Source: an uncultured Clostridia bacterium (lineage in GTDB: Bacteria; Bacillota; Clostridia; Christensenellales; Borkfalkiaceae). From it: 64,000 bases of DNA. Positions 1-8,475 of the stretch are shown piece after piece. The stretch covers positions 124,001 through 188,000 of the forward strand of contig CALWCE010000002.1 in NCBI GenBank assembly GCA_944376295.1, in the 5' to 3' direction. The notes beneath the pieces are model-generated. The model was not told the origin of the DNA and made no database searches. It was given only the letters and a program-made list of their open reading frames with translations. Position numbers and translations under genes: made by a program. Within the stretch, counting starts at the first letter, position 1. Each line of letters begins with the position of its first letter.

Positions 1-4
1 TTCC

Positions 5-670
5 TTAAAATTCAATGCTGTCCCTCGCAGTGAGAATTTGATAAAGTTTCCGGGCGGCGGCGGTCTCGGCAGCTTTCTTGCTCTCGCCGAAGCCTTCGGC
101 GCGTTCGCCGAGCGCCGTGACGGTGCTCAGATAGCCCTCTCCCCGCGCCTCCGTCAAATAGACGGGCGTCCTCTTTTCGCGCTCCTGCACATATTCCTGC
201 AGGAGCGTCTTATGATTTTCCGTCGGGCAGACCATGAGATAGCGCTTTAAAAAGGAGCGGACGCATTGCATGCCGCCGTCGAGGTAGATGCCCCCGATGA
301 CCGCTTCGAAGAGGTTGGAGCGCGTCTTGCCGCCGAGGTTCTTCTCTCCGCCCGAATGGCGCAGAAAGCGCATGAGCCCCGCCCTGTCGCACGCCGCCTC
401 CAACGCGGACTGCGAGACGAGCTGCTGCCGCCGGTCGGTGAGCACCCCTTCGCGGTTTTCGTCGGAACGGAAAAGCTCTTCGGTGACGGCAAGCTCCAGA
501 ACGGCGTCGCCCAAAAATTCCAGCCGCTCGTTGTCCTTCCCGCCGAAGGCGTTGGAATAGGAGCGGTGCGTGAAGCACGCCTTTAAAAGCTCGAGATTCC
601 GGAAGGGATAACCGATCGCTTGCTGAGCCGCCTCGAGCTCGCCCGCGCTCAGATCTTCGCCGTTACGCAT
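5..670 (-). CDS. rnc: Ribonuclease III
   Basis: Double-strand-specific endoribonuclease that processes rRNA precursors and structured mRNAs. The 221-residue protein has the family signature NERLEFLGDAVLEL at about residues 47-60 (catalytic Glu and Asp) and the second acidic site FEAVIGGIYLDGG near 121-133. A double-stranded-RNA-binding domain fills residues 150-218. The ATG at 670 is chosen because the upstream in-frame stretch is low-complexity and antisense to plsX. The start overlaps the plsX stop by 8 bases, so the two are probably translationally coupled. The acpP gene that often lies between plsX and rnc in Firmicutes is absent here. The family call is secure. Confidence 0.96.
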   Translation of the reverse strand: MRNGEDLSAGELEAAQQAIGYPFRNLELLKACFTHRSYSNAFGGKDNERLEFLGDAVLELAVTEELFRSDENREGVLTDRRQQLVSQSALEAACDRAGLMRFLRHSGGEKNLGGKTRSNLFEAVIGGIYLDGGMQCVRSFLKRYLMVCPTENHKTLLQEYVQEREKRTPVYLTEARGEGYLSTVTALGERAEGFGESKKAAETAAARKLYQILTARDSIEF

Positions 671-1688
671 CCTGTTTTTCGAGCGCACCCGAGGTGAGCA
701 TCTCCTCGATGGTCTCGACGAGGCGGTTGTTGTAGGCGTCGAGCGCCTGGATGACGGAGGGGCAGATGGCGTTGGCTTTGGAGGAGCCGTGCGATTTGAC
801 GACCACCTTCTTGAGCCCCAGAAAGACGGAGCCGCCGAGCTTGGCGTAATCGAGCATATCCGCAAGCCCCTTGATCTGCTTCCTCGCGCAGAGGTATGCA
901 AGCTTGGAGGCAAGATTTTTCTTGAACTCGCGCTTTAGAATGGCGGAGACCGTCTTGCCGCAGCCTTCCACCGACTTTAAGGCGATGTTGCCCGAGAAGC
1001 CGTCGGCAACGGCGACGTCCACGTCGCCGAACATGATGTCGCGCCCTTCGATGTTGCCCGCGAACTCGATGTTGGGGTTGGCTTTCAAGAGCTGATGCGC
1101 CTCCTGATGCAGCGTGTCGCCCTTGTGTTCTTCGGTGCCGTTGGTGAGCAAGCCCACGCGGGGGTGCTCCATATGAAAGGCTGCCTTGCCGTAGGCGGAC
1201 GCCATGATGGCGAACTGTTCGAGGTACTGCGGCTTGCACTCGGCGTTGGCGCCGCAGTCGCAAAGGAGCGTCCGCGAGCCGCGCACGTTGGGGATGCCCG
1301 GGCAGAGCGCGGGGCGCAAGACCCCCTTGATGCGCCCGATGAGCATGATGCCGCCCGTGAGCACGGCGCCCGTCGAACCCGCCGAAACGAACGCCGCCGC
1401 CTCGGGGTCTTCCTTCAAGAGAGTCATGCCCACGACGAGGGAGGAATCGCGCTTAGAGCGGATGGCGTGCGTCGGCACGTCGTCGTTGGTGATCTCCTCG
1501 GTGCAGTGCCTTACTTCCACGCGCGCACTGTCGTGCGGGGTCTTTGCAAGTTCGGCGCGGATGCGCCCCTCGTCCCCCGTGAAGAGGACGGAAAAATTTT
1601 CCCGTTCCCGAAGCGCCAGAAGCGCCCCCTTGACGATCTCTTCGGGGGCGTTGTCTCCGCCCATCGCGTCTACGACGATCTTTACCAT
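663..1688 (-). CDS. plsX: Phosphate acyltransferase PlsX
   Basis: Makes acyl-phosphate from acyl-ACP at the membrane, the first step of the PlsX/PlsY route to phosphatidic acid. The protein begins MVKIVVDAMGGDNAP, the typical PlsX N-terminus, and is 341 residues long, normal for the family. Two ATG codons are possible. AAGGAG (1695-1700) abuts the upstream ATG at 1694 but lies 6 bases from the one at 1688, so 1688 is preferred. It is first in a two-gene unit with rnc. This pairing of lipid synthesis and RNA processing genes is common in Firmicutes. Confidence 0.96.
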   Translation of the reverse strand: MVKIVVDAMGGDNAPEEIVKGALLALRERENFSVLFTGDEGRIRAELAKTPHDSARVEVRHCTEEITNDDVPTHAIRSKRDSSLVVGMTLLKEDPEAAAFVSAGSTGAVLTGGIMLIGRIKGVLRPALCPGIPNVRGSRTLLCDCGANAECKPQYLEQFAIMASAYGKAAFHMEHPRVGLLTNGTEEHKGDTLHQEAHQLLKANPNIEFAGNIEGRDIMFGDVDVAVADGFSGNIALKSVEGCGKTVSAILKREFKKNLASKLAYLCARKQIKGLADMLDYAKLGGSVFLGLKKVVVKSHGSSKANAICPSVIQALDAYNNRLVETIEEMLTSGALEKQDA

Positions 1689-1763
1689 ATCCATCTCCTT
1701 GTTCTTTCACCCGACGGCGAAAGTCATACAAAATGATTATACCATTTCTTTCGGAAAAAGACA

Positions 1764-1796
1764 AACAAAACGCGCCGCTTGTGTGGAGTCGGCGCG
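1764..1796 (-). terminator. Terminator of the cation efflux gene
   Basis: Read on the minus strand after the stop at 1851, the arms CGCGCCG (1790-1796) and CGGCGCG (1771-1777) form a stem followed by TTTTGTTTGT. This is a plausible intrinsic terminator that separates the efflux gene from plsX. Confidence 0.65.
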
Positions 1797-1850
1797 CTTT
1801 TTCGCGTGAGAAGATATTTTTGGGGAAGAGCCGTGCGGCGGCGGGCGGTT

Positions 1851-2975
1851 TTACTGCCGCTCCACCCAGACGGAACAGTCGAGATCGCCAAGCCCCAGCG
1901 CCTTCTCTTTGAGGGCGGAAGCGATCTCCTTGTCCTTTGCCTTGCAGTCGAAGGGGACGGCGGCTTCGAAGACGAGCGTCTTCTTCGCGCCGCGCACGAG
2001 ACGGAAATCGTGCAGGTCGAGCCCTTCGAAGAGCCCCTGCGTTTTGACGCGCACCCCGGCTTCGAGCCGCTGCGCCTCCTCGTCGTTGAGGTCGACGGGG
2101 TCGAGATGGCTCGTTAGATCGATGCCGAGCTCTTCGCGCACCTCCCGTTCGAGGCGGTCGAGCGCCTCATGGGAGAGCATCGCGGGCTCGCTCGCGTCGC
2201 GTTCGACGTGGGCGGTCGCAAAGAGGTGCTCGGGCCCGTAGCTGAAGAGGCGCACGTCGTGCACGCCCAAAACGCCCTCGCCCTTTAAGATGCAGGCGCG
2301 GAGCGCGTCGAGCTGTTCCCTTTCGGGCGCCTGCCCCAACAGTTTGGATCCCGCCTCGCGCAGCACGCCGACGCCCTGCCATAGGATGAAGAGGGCGACG
2401 AAGATGCCCGCCCAGCCGTCCGCCGAGGGGACGTTCGCATACATCGAAACGAGGGTGCCGACGATGGCGGCGAGCGTTGCAAGGCAGTCGCAGGCGCTGT
2501 CCTTCGCGGCGCTAAGGAGCGGGTCGGAACCGCCCATCGAGCGGGACATGAAGCGGTAGAAGAAGAACATGCCCCCCTTGACGAGGACGGACACGCCGAG
2601 GACGGCAAAGACGAGGGGCTCTGCCGAGGCGGAGCTGCCCGCCGTGACGCGCTCGAAAGATTCGCGCAGCAGTCCGACGGCGAGCGCTAAAATGATGCAG
2701 CCGATGATCATGGAGGCGACGTACTCCGCCCGCTGATGCCCGAAGGGGTGCTCCTTGTCGGCGGGCTTTGCCGCGATACGGAAGGAGACGAGCGACACCG
2801 CGCTGCTGCCGCAGTCGCTTAAATTGTTGATGCCGTCCGCGAGCACGGAGACGAGCCCGAACAAAACCCCGACGGCGATCTTCGCGCCCGCGAGGAGCAG
2901 GTTGAGCCCCATGCCGACCACGCTCGCCAAAGTTCCTCGTTTTGCCCGTGCGGCACTCTTTGCAGTAAGTTCCAT
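1851..2975 (-). CDS. Cation diffusion facilitator family transporter
   Basis: Inner-membrane antiporter of the CDF family, which exports divalent metals such as Zn, Fe or Mn in exchange for protons. The 374-residue protein has about six membrane segments in the first 210 residues. Paired metal-site motifs are visible: DGINNLSD in TM2 and [10 protein letters not shown] in TM5, with the conserved [10 protein letters not shown] loop between them. A soluble C-terminal domain follows. Metal specificity cannot be read from sequence. The start at 2975 lies only 7 bases after a TATAAT box, with no Shine-Dalgarno, so the mRNA is probably leaderless. Confidence 0.9.
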   Translation of the reverse strand: MELTAKSAARAKRGTLASVVGMGLNLLLAGAKIAVGVLFGLVSVLADGINNLSDCGSSAVSLVSFRIAAKPADKEHPFGHQRAEYVASMIIGCIILALAVGLLRESFERVTAGSSASAEPLVFAVLGVSVLVKGGMFFFYRFMSRSMGGSDPLLSAAKDSACDCLATLAAIVGTLVSMYANVPSADGWAGIFVALFILWQGVGVLREAGSKLLGQAPEREQLDALRACILKGEGVLGVHDVRLFSYGPEHLFATAHVERDASEPAMLSHEALDRLEREVREELGIDLTSHLDPVDLNDEEAQRLEAGVRVKTQGLFEGLDLHDFRLVRGAKKTLVFEAAVPFDCKAKDKEIASALKEKALGLGDLDCSVWVERQ

Positions 2976-2982
2976 GCCCTAT

Positions 2983-3011
2983 ATTATAACACGGGGAAGG
3001 CGTTCTGTCAC
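2983..3011 (-). promoter_or_regulatory. Promoter of the CDF gene (leaderless)
   Basis: On the minus strand GTGACA (3006-3011), a 17-base spacer and TATAAT (2983-2988) precede the ATG at 2975 by 7 bases. Transcription should start at or next to the A of the start codon. Confidence 0.7.
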
Positions 3012-3147
3012 GCGGGAACGAAGAAAAATTGCGCGGCGGGGTATAATTGCTGCCCGCGCGGGTCATCATCATGGTGCGGCGGACCAAGAGCAAAGCGCAC
3101 TACATACAATGATAGCAAGAAGTCCGACGCAAAAGAGGGACGCCATG

Positions 3148-3507
3148 ATGAACGTAAAACGCGGTGAACTTTACTATGCCGATCTTTCGCCCGTGGTGGG
3201 CAGCGAACAGGGGGGCGTGCGGCCCGTGCTCGTCGTGCAGAACGACACGGGCAACCGCTACTCCCCCACCGTCATCGCCGCCGCCGTCACGAGCCGCATC
3301 CACAAGGCGCGGCTGCCGACGCACATCGAGCTCCCCCACGCCTTCGGGCTTGCAAAGGACTCCGTCATCCTGCTCGAACAGATCCGCACCATCGACAAGA
3401 AGCGGCTGATGTCGCGCATCGGCGAGCTGCCGCCCGCCACCATGTCGCGCGTCGACAACGCCATCCTCATCAGCCTCGGGTTCGAGCCGCGCGCGGTGCG
3501 CCCGTGA
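3148..3507 (+). CDS. MazF/NdoA-type endoribonuclease toxin, no adjacent antitoxin
   Basis: Sequence-specific mRNA interferase of the PemK/MazF family. The 119-residue protein starts [20 protein letters not shown] and contains the [12 protein letters not shown] and AAAVTSR segments typical of MazF/NdoA. Two ATGs (3145, 3148) are in frame; GAGGGA at 3135-3140 lies 7 bases before the second, so 3148 is preferred. In many Firmicutes this gene follows a MazE/NdoAI antitoxin gene. No ribbon-helix-helix or AbrB-like gene is adjacent here: the upstream neighbour is the divergent CDF gene. A TATAAT at 3042-3047 may be its -10 box. The antitoxin may be elsewhere or absent. Confidence 0.9.
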   Translation: MNVKRGELYYADLSPVVGSEQGGVRPVLVVQNDTGNRYSPTVIAAAVTSRIHKARLPTHIELPHAFGLAKDSVILLEQIRTIDKKRLMSRIGELPPATMSRVDNAILISLGFEPRAVRP

Positions 3508-3568
3508 TCGGGGAACGCCGAGGAAATACGCCGCCGCGCCGAATGTGCCGCAGAAACCGCCGCCGCGC

Positions 3569-3597
3569 TTGACTTCTTAGGCAAAAGCGCGTACAAT
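3569..3597 (+). promoter_or_regulatory. Promoter of the GNAT gene (leaderless)
   Basis: TTGACT (3569-3574), 17 bases, TACAAT (3592-3597). The ATG at 3605 is 7 bases after the -10 box and no ribosome binding site fits, so the transcript should begin at the start codon. Confidence 0.75.
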
Positions 3598-3604
3598 AGC
3601 GGCT

Positions 3605-4147
3605 ATGGAAGTTGTTTTGGCAAAAGAGCAGGACTTAGAACGCCTGGAAGCGCTGTATGCACAGGCGCGGGCGTTCATGCGGGAGCACGGCAACGGCGGG
3701 CAGTGGGGCGAACAATACCCTCCCCGCGCCCTCCTTCAGGAAGATATCAAAAGGGCGCGGATGCACCTGATCGAGGACGGAGGCGAGCTTTTGGGCGCCT
3801 TCGTCTTTTTCGTGGGCGAAGAGCCCGCCTACCGCGCCATCGACGGCAAATGGCTGACGGACAGTGCGCAGTACGGCGTCATCCACCGCGTGGCTTCCGC
3901 GGGGAAGGGCGGCTTTGTGCGGCGCGTCGTCGAATTCTGCACGGCGCGGGCGGACGATCTTCGCATCGACACCCACCGCGACAACGCCCCCATGCGCGGG
4001 GCGCTCGAAAAGTTGGGCTTTGTGCCGTGCGGCACCATCACCATCGACGACGGCACGGAACGGATCGCATACGAGATATGTTCACGCATTTCTTTTGCTT
4101 CGCAAAACAAATGCCGTGAGAAATACCCCCTTGACAAATTAGCATAA
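3605..4147 (+). CDS. GNAT family N-acetyltransferase with an element-encoded C-terminal tail
   Basis: Acetyl-CoA dependent acetyltransferase of the GNAT fold; the substrate is unknown. The 180-residue protein has the GNAT pattern of an N-terminal EALYAQARAFM helix, a central beta region near SAQYGVIHRVAS, and the late RIDTHRDNAPMRGALEKLGF motif, which marks the acetyl-CoA site and the last helix. The core ends near ERIAYEI at about residue 156. The last 24 residues are read from a palindromic hairpin (4080-4119) that elsewhere in this window sits just after stop codons. The natural stop was probably lost when the hairpin was acquired. The gene is monocistronic and followed by the toxin-antitoxin pair. 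Confidence 0.85.
   Translation: MEVVLAKEQDLERLEALYAQARAFMREHGNGGQWGEQYPPRALLQEDIKRARMHLIEDGGELLGAFVFFVGEEPAYRAIDGKWLTDSAQYGVIHRVASAGKGGFVRRVVEFCTARADDLRIDTHRDNAPMRGALEKLGFVPCGTITIDDGTERIAYEICSRISFASQNKCREKYPLDKLA
4080..4119 (+). repeat. Stop-proximal palindromic hairpin element, copy 1
   Basis: A near-perfect inverted repeat: TCACGCATTTCTTTTGC, loop TTC, GCAAAACAAATGCCGTGA. It overlaps the 3' end of the GNAT gene. Related hairpins lie immediately after stop codons at 45355 (plus) and 46870 (minus), with paired base changes that keep the stem. Confidence 0.8.
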
Positions 4148-4159
4148 TTATGCTATTAT
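4131..4159 (+). promoter_or_regulatory. Promoter and operator of the Phd/RelE operon
   Basis: TTGACA (4131-4136), 17-base spacer, TATTAT (4154-4159). The spacer is filled by a perfect 16-base palindrome, TAGCATAATTATGCTA (4140-4155). A palindrome between the -35 and -10 boxes is where an antitoxin of this type would bind to repress its own operon. Confidence 0.85.
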
Positions 4160-4196
4160 TGTGGCATAGATATGATATTAGCGAAGGAGGTACCCG

Positions 4197-4457
4197 ATGC
4201 CCAAGATCATTCCCATCCGCGATATGCGGAATACCGCCAAACTCTCCGAACTGTGCAATCAGTCGGACGAACCCATCTTCATCACCAAAAACGGGTACGG
4301 CGACATGGTCGTCATGAGCATGGCGGCGTATGAACAGCAGCTTGCACGCTCGGAACTGCACGCCAAGATCATGGAAGGGAAGGCGCAGGCCGACCGCGGA
4401 GAGCTTTTGGACGGCCCCTCTGCCCTTGCCAAGATGAGGGAAAAGTATGCCAAGTGA
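4197..4457 (+). CDS. Phd/YefM family antitoxin
   Basis: Small DNA-binding antitoxin that neutralises the toxin encoded next to it and represses the shared promoter. The 86-residue protein starts MPKIIPIRDMRNTAKLSEL and continues with EPIFITKNGYGDMVVMSMAAYE, the classic Phd/YefM core. The C-terminal part would wrap around the toxin. A consensus GGAGG (4186-4190) precedes the ATG. It overlaps the toxin gene by 11 bases, which couples their translation. Confidence 0.93.
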   Translation: MPKIIPIRDMRNTAKLSELCNQSDEPIFITKNGYGDMVVMSMAAYEQQLARSELHAKIMEGKAQADRGELLDGPSALAKMREKYAK

Positions 4458-4782
4458 CTTTCGCTACTTTCTGACCCCGCTTGCCTTGCAGGACATCGAC
4501 GAGACGCTCGCCTATATTTCGGACGAGCTCTGCAACCCGCAAGCCGCAGCGGCGTTGCTCGATTCGTTGGAGCAGACGATGGAGCGGGTCTGCGCCTATC
4601 CCTATGCTTTTTCCGATTGTTCGCTGTTTTTCATCCAAGATGCGCGCATCCGTCATGCGCCCGTCGGGAACTACCTCGCGGTCTATGAGATCGACGAAGA
4701 AAAACGGCAGATCAACCTCCTGCGCTTCCGTTATGCAAAGACAGACCTGAAAAACACGCCCTTCAAATCGAGCGAACCATAA
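4447..4782 (+). CDS. RelE/ParE family toxin
   Basis: Partner toxin of the Phd-type antitoxin, 111 residues. It has the RelE/ParE pattern: FLTPLALQDIDETLAYIS helix, a central ERVCAYPYAFSDC loop, and a C-terminal VGNYLAVYEIDEEKRQINLLRFRYAKTD sheet. RelE-type members cut mRNA on the ribosome and ParE-type members poison gyrase; sequence alone does not separate these here. The start at 4447 overlaps the antitoxin end, as expected in such operons. Confidence 0.92.
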   Translation: MPSDFRYFLTPLALQDIDETLAYISDELCNPQAAAALLDSLEQTMERVCAYPYAFSDCSLFFIQDARIRHAPVGNYLAVYEIDEEKRQINLLRFRYAKTDLKNTPFKSSEP

Positions 4783-4823
4783 AAACCGCGCCGCGGGGCT
4801 GCCGGATGGCAGCCCCGCGGCGC
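4781..4823 (-). terminator. Terminator of the citrate synthase gene
   Basis: A 16-bp GC-rich stem (4788-4803 with 4808-4823, loop GGAT) followed on the minus strand by GGTTTTT (4781-4787). It also lies just after the toxin gene on the plus strand, where the T-tract is poor, so it mainly serves the minus strand. Confidence 0.8.
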
Positions 4824-4852
4824 TTCTGATTTGATCTACAAAATGATGCCGC

Positions 4853-6214
4853 TCAGCCGCGGTCCTTCATGGGGACGTATTCGCGGCGGGGCGCGACGGA
4901 CTTGTAGGCGGGGCGGATGATCTTGCCCGCGCTCACGAGCTCTTCCATGCGGTGGGCGCTCCAGCCCGCGACGCGCGCGATCGCAAAGATGGGCGTGAAG
5001 AGTTCGGTCGGGATGCCCAGCATGCGGTAGGCAAAGCCGCTGTAAAAGTCGACGTTCGCCGAAACGCCCTTGTAGATCTTGCGGCGCTTCGCAATGATCT
5101 CGGGTGCGAGCTCTTCGACCTTCGCATAGAGGGCGTACTCCTTCTCGAGGCCCTTTTCCCTCGCGAGCTGCTCGACAAAGCCCTTGAAGATGCGGGCGCG
5201 CGGGTCGGAGATACTGTATACGGCGTGGCCCATGCCGTAGATGAGCCCCGCGCCGTCGAACGCCTTGCCTTCCAGAAGGTCTTCAAGGTACTGCGCGATC
5301 GCCTTGTCGCTCGAGACGTCGATGTTCTTCTTCATATCGGCGAACATCTGATCGACGCGGATGTTGGCGCCGCCGTGGCGGGGGCCCTTGAGCGAGGCGA
5401 GCGCCGCCGCCATCGCGGAATAGGTATCGGTGCCCGACGAGGTGACGACGTGCATCGTAAAGGACGAGTTGTTGCCGCCGCCGTGCTCGGCGTGCAGGAC
5501 GAGCGCCATATCGAGCACCTTGGCTTCGAGGCGGGAAAAGTTCGTATCCTGCCGCAGCATGTGCAGGATGTTTTCCGCCGTCGAGTAATCGGCGCGCGGG
5601 CGGTGGATGACGAGGGAATCGTCGTTGTTGTAGAAGTTGGACGCCGCATAGCTATACACCGAGAAGATGGGGAATTCGGCGAGAAGCTGCAAACACTGCC
5701 GCATGACGTTGGGAAGAGACGTGTCGTTGGGCGCGGGGTCGTACGGGAAGAGGGACAAAACGCAGCGCATGAGGGTGTTCATCATGTCCTCGGAGGGCGT
5801 CTTCATGATGACGTCGCGCACGAAGTTCTTGGGCAGCGTGTGGAATTCCGCAAGCAGCTCGCAGAAATCGTTGAGCTCCTTTTCGGTGGGGAGTTCGCCC
5901 ATGATAAGCAGGTACGCCGCCTCTTCGAAGCCGAAGCGCCCCTCGCGGAAGGAACCGCGCACGAGGTCCTTCACGTTGTAGCCGCGGTAGAAGAGCTCGC
6001 CGTCCGCAGGCACCGTGACGCCGTCCACTTCCTTCGTCGCGTTGACTTCGGAAATTTCCGTAAGGCCCGCCAAAACGCCCTTGCCGTTGAGATCGCGCAG
6101 ACCCTTTTTGACGTCGTACTTCGTGTAGAGGGCGGGGTCGATGCGGCTGGAGGTGGCGCACTTTTCAGAAAGTTCTTCCACTTCTCTTTGGATGTATTCC
6201 GCGTTCAAAGCCAT
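4853..6214 (-). CDS. Citrate synthase
   Basis: Condenses oxaloacetate and acetyl-CoA to citrate. The 453-residue protein shows the catalytic set: His about 244 in HAEHGGGNNS, His about 330 in GMGHAVYSISDPRA and Asp about 389 in ANVDFYSGF. The ATG at 6214 has an AAGGAGG (6221-6227) ribosome binding site; upstream in-frame sequence has no family similarity. The gene stands alone, with no aconitase or isocitrate dehydrogenase nearby, so it probably feeds glutamate synthesis in an incomplete cycle. Methylcitrate synthase activity cannot be ruled out from sequence. Confidence 0.95.
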   Translation of the reverse strand: MALNAEYIQREVEELSEKCATSSRIDPALYTKYDVKKGLRDLNGKGVLAGLTEISEVNATKEVDGVTVPADGELFYRGYNVKDLVRGSFREGRFGFEEAAYLLIMGELPTEKELNDFCELLAEFHTLPKNFVRDVIMKTPSEDMMNTLMRCVLSLFPYDPAPNDTSLPNVMRQCLQLLAEFPIFSVYSYAASNFYNNDDSLVIHRPRADYSTAENILHMLRQDTNFSRLEAKVLDMALVLHAEHGGGNNSSFTMHVVTSSGTDTYSAMAAALASLKGPRHGGANIRVDQMFADMKKNIDVSSDKAIAQYLEDLLEGKAFDGAGLIYGMGHAVYSISDPRARIFKGFVEQLAREKGLEKEYALYAKVEELAPEIIAKRRKIYKGVSANVDFYSGFAYRMLGIPTELFTPIFAIARVAGWSAHRMEELVSAGKIIRPAYKSVAPRREYVPMKDRG

Positions 6215-6424
6215 AGTTTGCCTCCTTTTTTTGCGCACGAAGGGCACAAAAGCCCGCCGCCGCAAGGGGTATTTTGACCCATCATAACACATTTTTCGGA
6301 GCGTTGTCAACCCCTGAACGGGAAAGTTGTGTGAAAATTGCACCCAATTGCAGCGCGGAAAGAGAAAAGCAGCGCCGCCGCGGCTTTGCCGCGGCGGCGC
6401 GCATAGCGGATGGGATGATCGGTT

Positions 6425-7591
6425 TTAAACGGCTCCCGAAAGGACGGAGAGAAGGTCGATCCCCCCCGAGAGGCGCAAGATGAGAAGATCGATGCCGTGC
6501 AGGATGCAGCCGAGGAGGAACCCCGCCGCAAGGATGACGGCGACCATGATGATATCCCATTTCTTCAAACGGAAGGAGCGGCGGTAGATGAAGTAGAGCA
6601 CAAAGACGACCGCCGCCGTGATGACGGTATAATACAAAAGCCCGACGTCCCATTCTCCGCCCACGCCGAACGCGGCGACGAGCGCCGCATAGACCGCGAT
6701 CGCATAGACGGGGATGATGACCTTATAGCCCCACCACGAGGAGGAGACCTGCGCGGCGTTTTCCGACTTGTCCCGATCGGCAAACAGGAAGAGCGAAAGA
6801 TATGCCGCCGCCGACTCCGCAAGCCCGAAAAAAAGCGCAAACAAGAACGCGAAGCGCACGGGATACTCGTAGCACGCGAGAGAATTCCCGATCCGGATCA
6901 GTTCTTCCAGCCGCCCCTCCATGATCCATTCGTGCATGAGATTCGTGACCGTGGAGACGGGGCTGTAGGTAAAGAGCAGCATGCCGAGCGCATCCCCTGT
7001 GAGGTGTTCCCCGCCGACGGAAAATTCGTAGCTCGGGACCGACATGAAGACGCACATATTCACGAGAGGCAGCGCGCACGCCCAGGCGGCGATAAAGACG
7101 ATGCCGTCCGCCACGGTGTTGCCGCGCGTGAAGAGGAAGGCGTTGACTCCGAAGAGACCCGCCCCCAGAAGGAGCAGGAGCCCGTATGCGGGAAGATAAT
7201 AGAAGTAATGCAGCTCGGAGCCGCGGAGAGCGATCGCCGCCGCCGACAGCCAATAGGCGAGCGTAAAGGGCACGAGGGTGAGGACGAGCCCGCCCACCGT
7301 GCGCACAAAGGCGAGCTGCTTCCTCGTGATGGGCAGCGAGTACCAGAGATCGACGCTGCGCTGCTTCATGCGGTAGGAAAATTGCAGCACGGGGATCACC
7401 GTGCAGAGGATGCAGAGGATGACTGCGCTGCATGCGATGCTGCTGTTTTGATAGCGAACGATCTCGCTGCCGGTATCTCGCGTATAATTCGACGACATAG
7501 CAACGCCGACGGCAATGACGACGGCGATGGCGATGAACACGACGAGGGGCAGAAGATCGCGTTTGAGTTCGTGCAAAAGCGGCTTTTTCAT
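6425..7591 (-). CDS. ABC transporter permease (ABC-2 type)
   Basis: Membrane subunit of the ABC exporter encoded with the ATPase immediately upstream. The 388 residues begin MKKPLLHELKRDLLPLVVF and show about nine to ten hydrophobic segments spread over the length, with a Tyr/Trp-rich loop. There is no recognisable substrate-binding domain. Its start overlaps the ATPase stop by 4 bases (ATGA). The set GntR regulator - ATPase - permease resembles YtrA-type operons of Firmicutes that respond to cell-wall antibiotics; this function is an inference from gene order. Confidence 0.8.
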   Translation of the reverse strand: MKKPLLHELKRDLLPLVVFIAIAVVIAVGVAMSSNYTRDTGSEIVRYQNSSIACSAVILCILCTVIPVLQFSYRMKQRSVDLWYSLPITRKQLAFVRTVGGLVLTLVPFTLAYWLSAAAIALRGSELHYFYYLPAYGLLLLLGAGLFGVNAFLFTRGNTVADGIVFIAAWACALPLVNMCVFMSVPSYEFSVGGEHLTGDALGMLLFTYSPVSTVTNLMHEWIMEGRLEELIRIGNSLACYEYPVRFAFLFALFFGLAESAAAYLSLFLFADRDKSENAAQVSSSWWGYKVIIPVYAIAVYAALVAAFGVGGEWDVGLLYYTVITAAVVFVLYFIYRRSFRLKKWDIIMVAVILAAGFLLGCILHGIDLLILRLSGGIDLLSVLSGAV

Positions 7592-8457
7592 GACAGATAC
7601 CCCCTGCTCTTGACTTCGCAGAGGAAGAGCTCCTCAAAGTCGACTTTGATCTCTTCCACAAAGATGGGCGAAAGCGCCTTAAGCGCCGAGACGATCTCTT
7701 CGCGCTCGCCGCGGACGACGAAGCGCACCACCCGCCCCTCGCTCTCGAAGGCGAGGCACTCGAATGGGAAGCGTTCGCGCGGGACGGGCTCTTCGAACGC
7801 CGCCTGGAACTTATGCACCTGAGCGAGCGTTTCCGCAAGGTCGCCCGCGTCGGCGACGGCGCCGCCGTCGAGGAGCGCAAAGCCCGAGCAGATGTCTTCG
7901 AGCTCGCGCAGCGAATGGCTGGAGATGACGGCGGTCGTCCCCTCGAGCGAGATGATGCCGCGCTTGAGTTCGAGGCGCGCCAAGGGGTCGAGCCCGTCGA
8001 ACGCCTCGTCCAGGAGGAGATACTTCGGCCTGCACGCGAGCGCGAGCGCCGCGAATGCCTGCCGCTTCATGCCCTTGGAGAAATTGCGGATGGGCGTGCG
8101 GCGTTCGAGCGAAAAGAGCTTTTCGTAACGGGCAAAGAGCTCGTCGTCGAAGGCATAAAAGCTCTTGTAGAGCGCGACGAGCTTTTCCACCGTCGTCCCC
8201 GCCGTGTAGTAGGGCTCGTCGGGCAGGAAGAAGAGCTCTTTGCGCTTTTTCGCGTTGCCCGCGATGTTTTCCCCGTCGTATTCGACCGTGCCTTCGTCGG
8301 GGCGCAAGACGTCTGCCATCATGCGCAGGAGCGTCGTCTTGCCCGCGCCGTTGATGCCGACGAGCCCGAACACCGAAGCGTCGGGCACCGTTACATTGAC
8401 GTTTTCAAGGACCTTCTTCGGCCCGTAACTTTTCCCTAATCCCTTGATCTCGATCAT
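7588..8457 (-). CDS. ABC transporter ATP-binding protein
   Basis: Energises the permease encoded downstream. The 289-residue protein has Walker A GINGAGKTTLL (about 35-45), Walker B YLLLDEAFDGLD and a switch His in ISSHSLRELED. The signature loop is FSKGMKRQ rather than LSGGQ, as in many drug or lantibiotic exporters. After residue 215 there is a C-terminal region with no obvious motif. It lies 18 bases after the GntR gene. Confidence 0.93.
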   Translation of the reverse strand: MIEIKGLGKSYGPKKVLENVNVTVPDASVFGLVGINGAGKTTLLRMMADVLRPDEGTVEYDGENIAGNAKKRKELFFLPDEPYYTAGTTVEKLVALYKSFYAFDDELFARYEKLFSLERRTPIRNFSKGMKRQAFAALALACRPKYLLLDEAFDGLDPLARLELKRGIISLEGTTAVISSHSLRELEDICSGFALLDGGAVADAGDLAETLAQVHKFQAAFEEPVPRERFPFECLAFESEGRVVRFVVRGEREEIVSALKALSPIFVEEIKVDFEELFLCEVKSRGYLS

Positions 8458-8475
8458 AACTTACTCCGTGCGGCA

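Noticed and set aside
1689..1694. Upstream ATG for plsX
   Set aside because: AAGGAG would touch the start codon; the next ATG has correct spacing.
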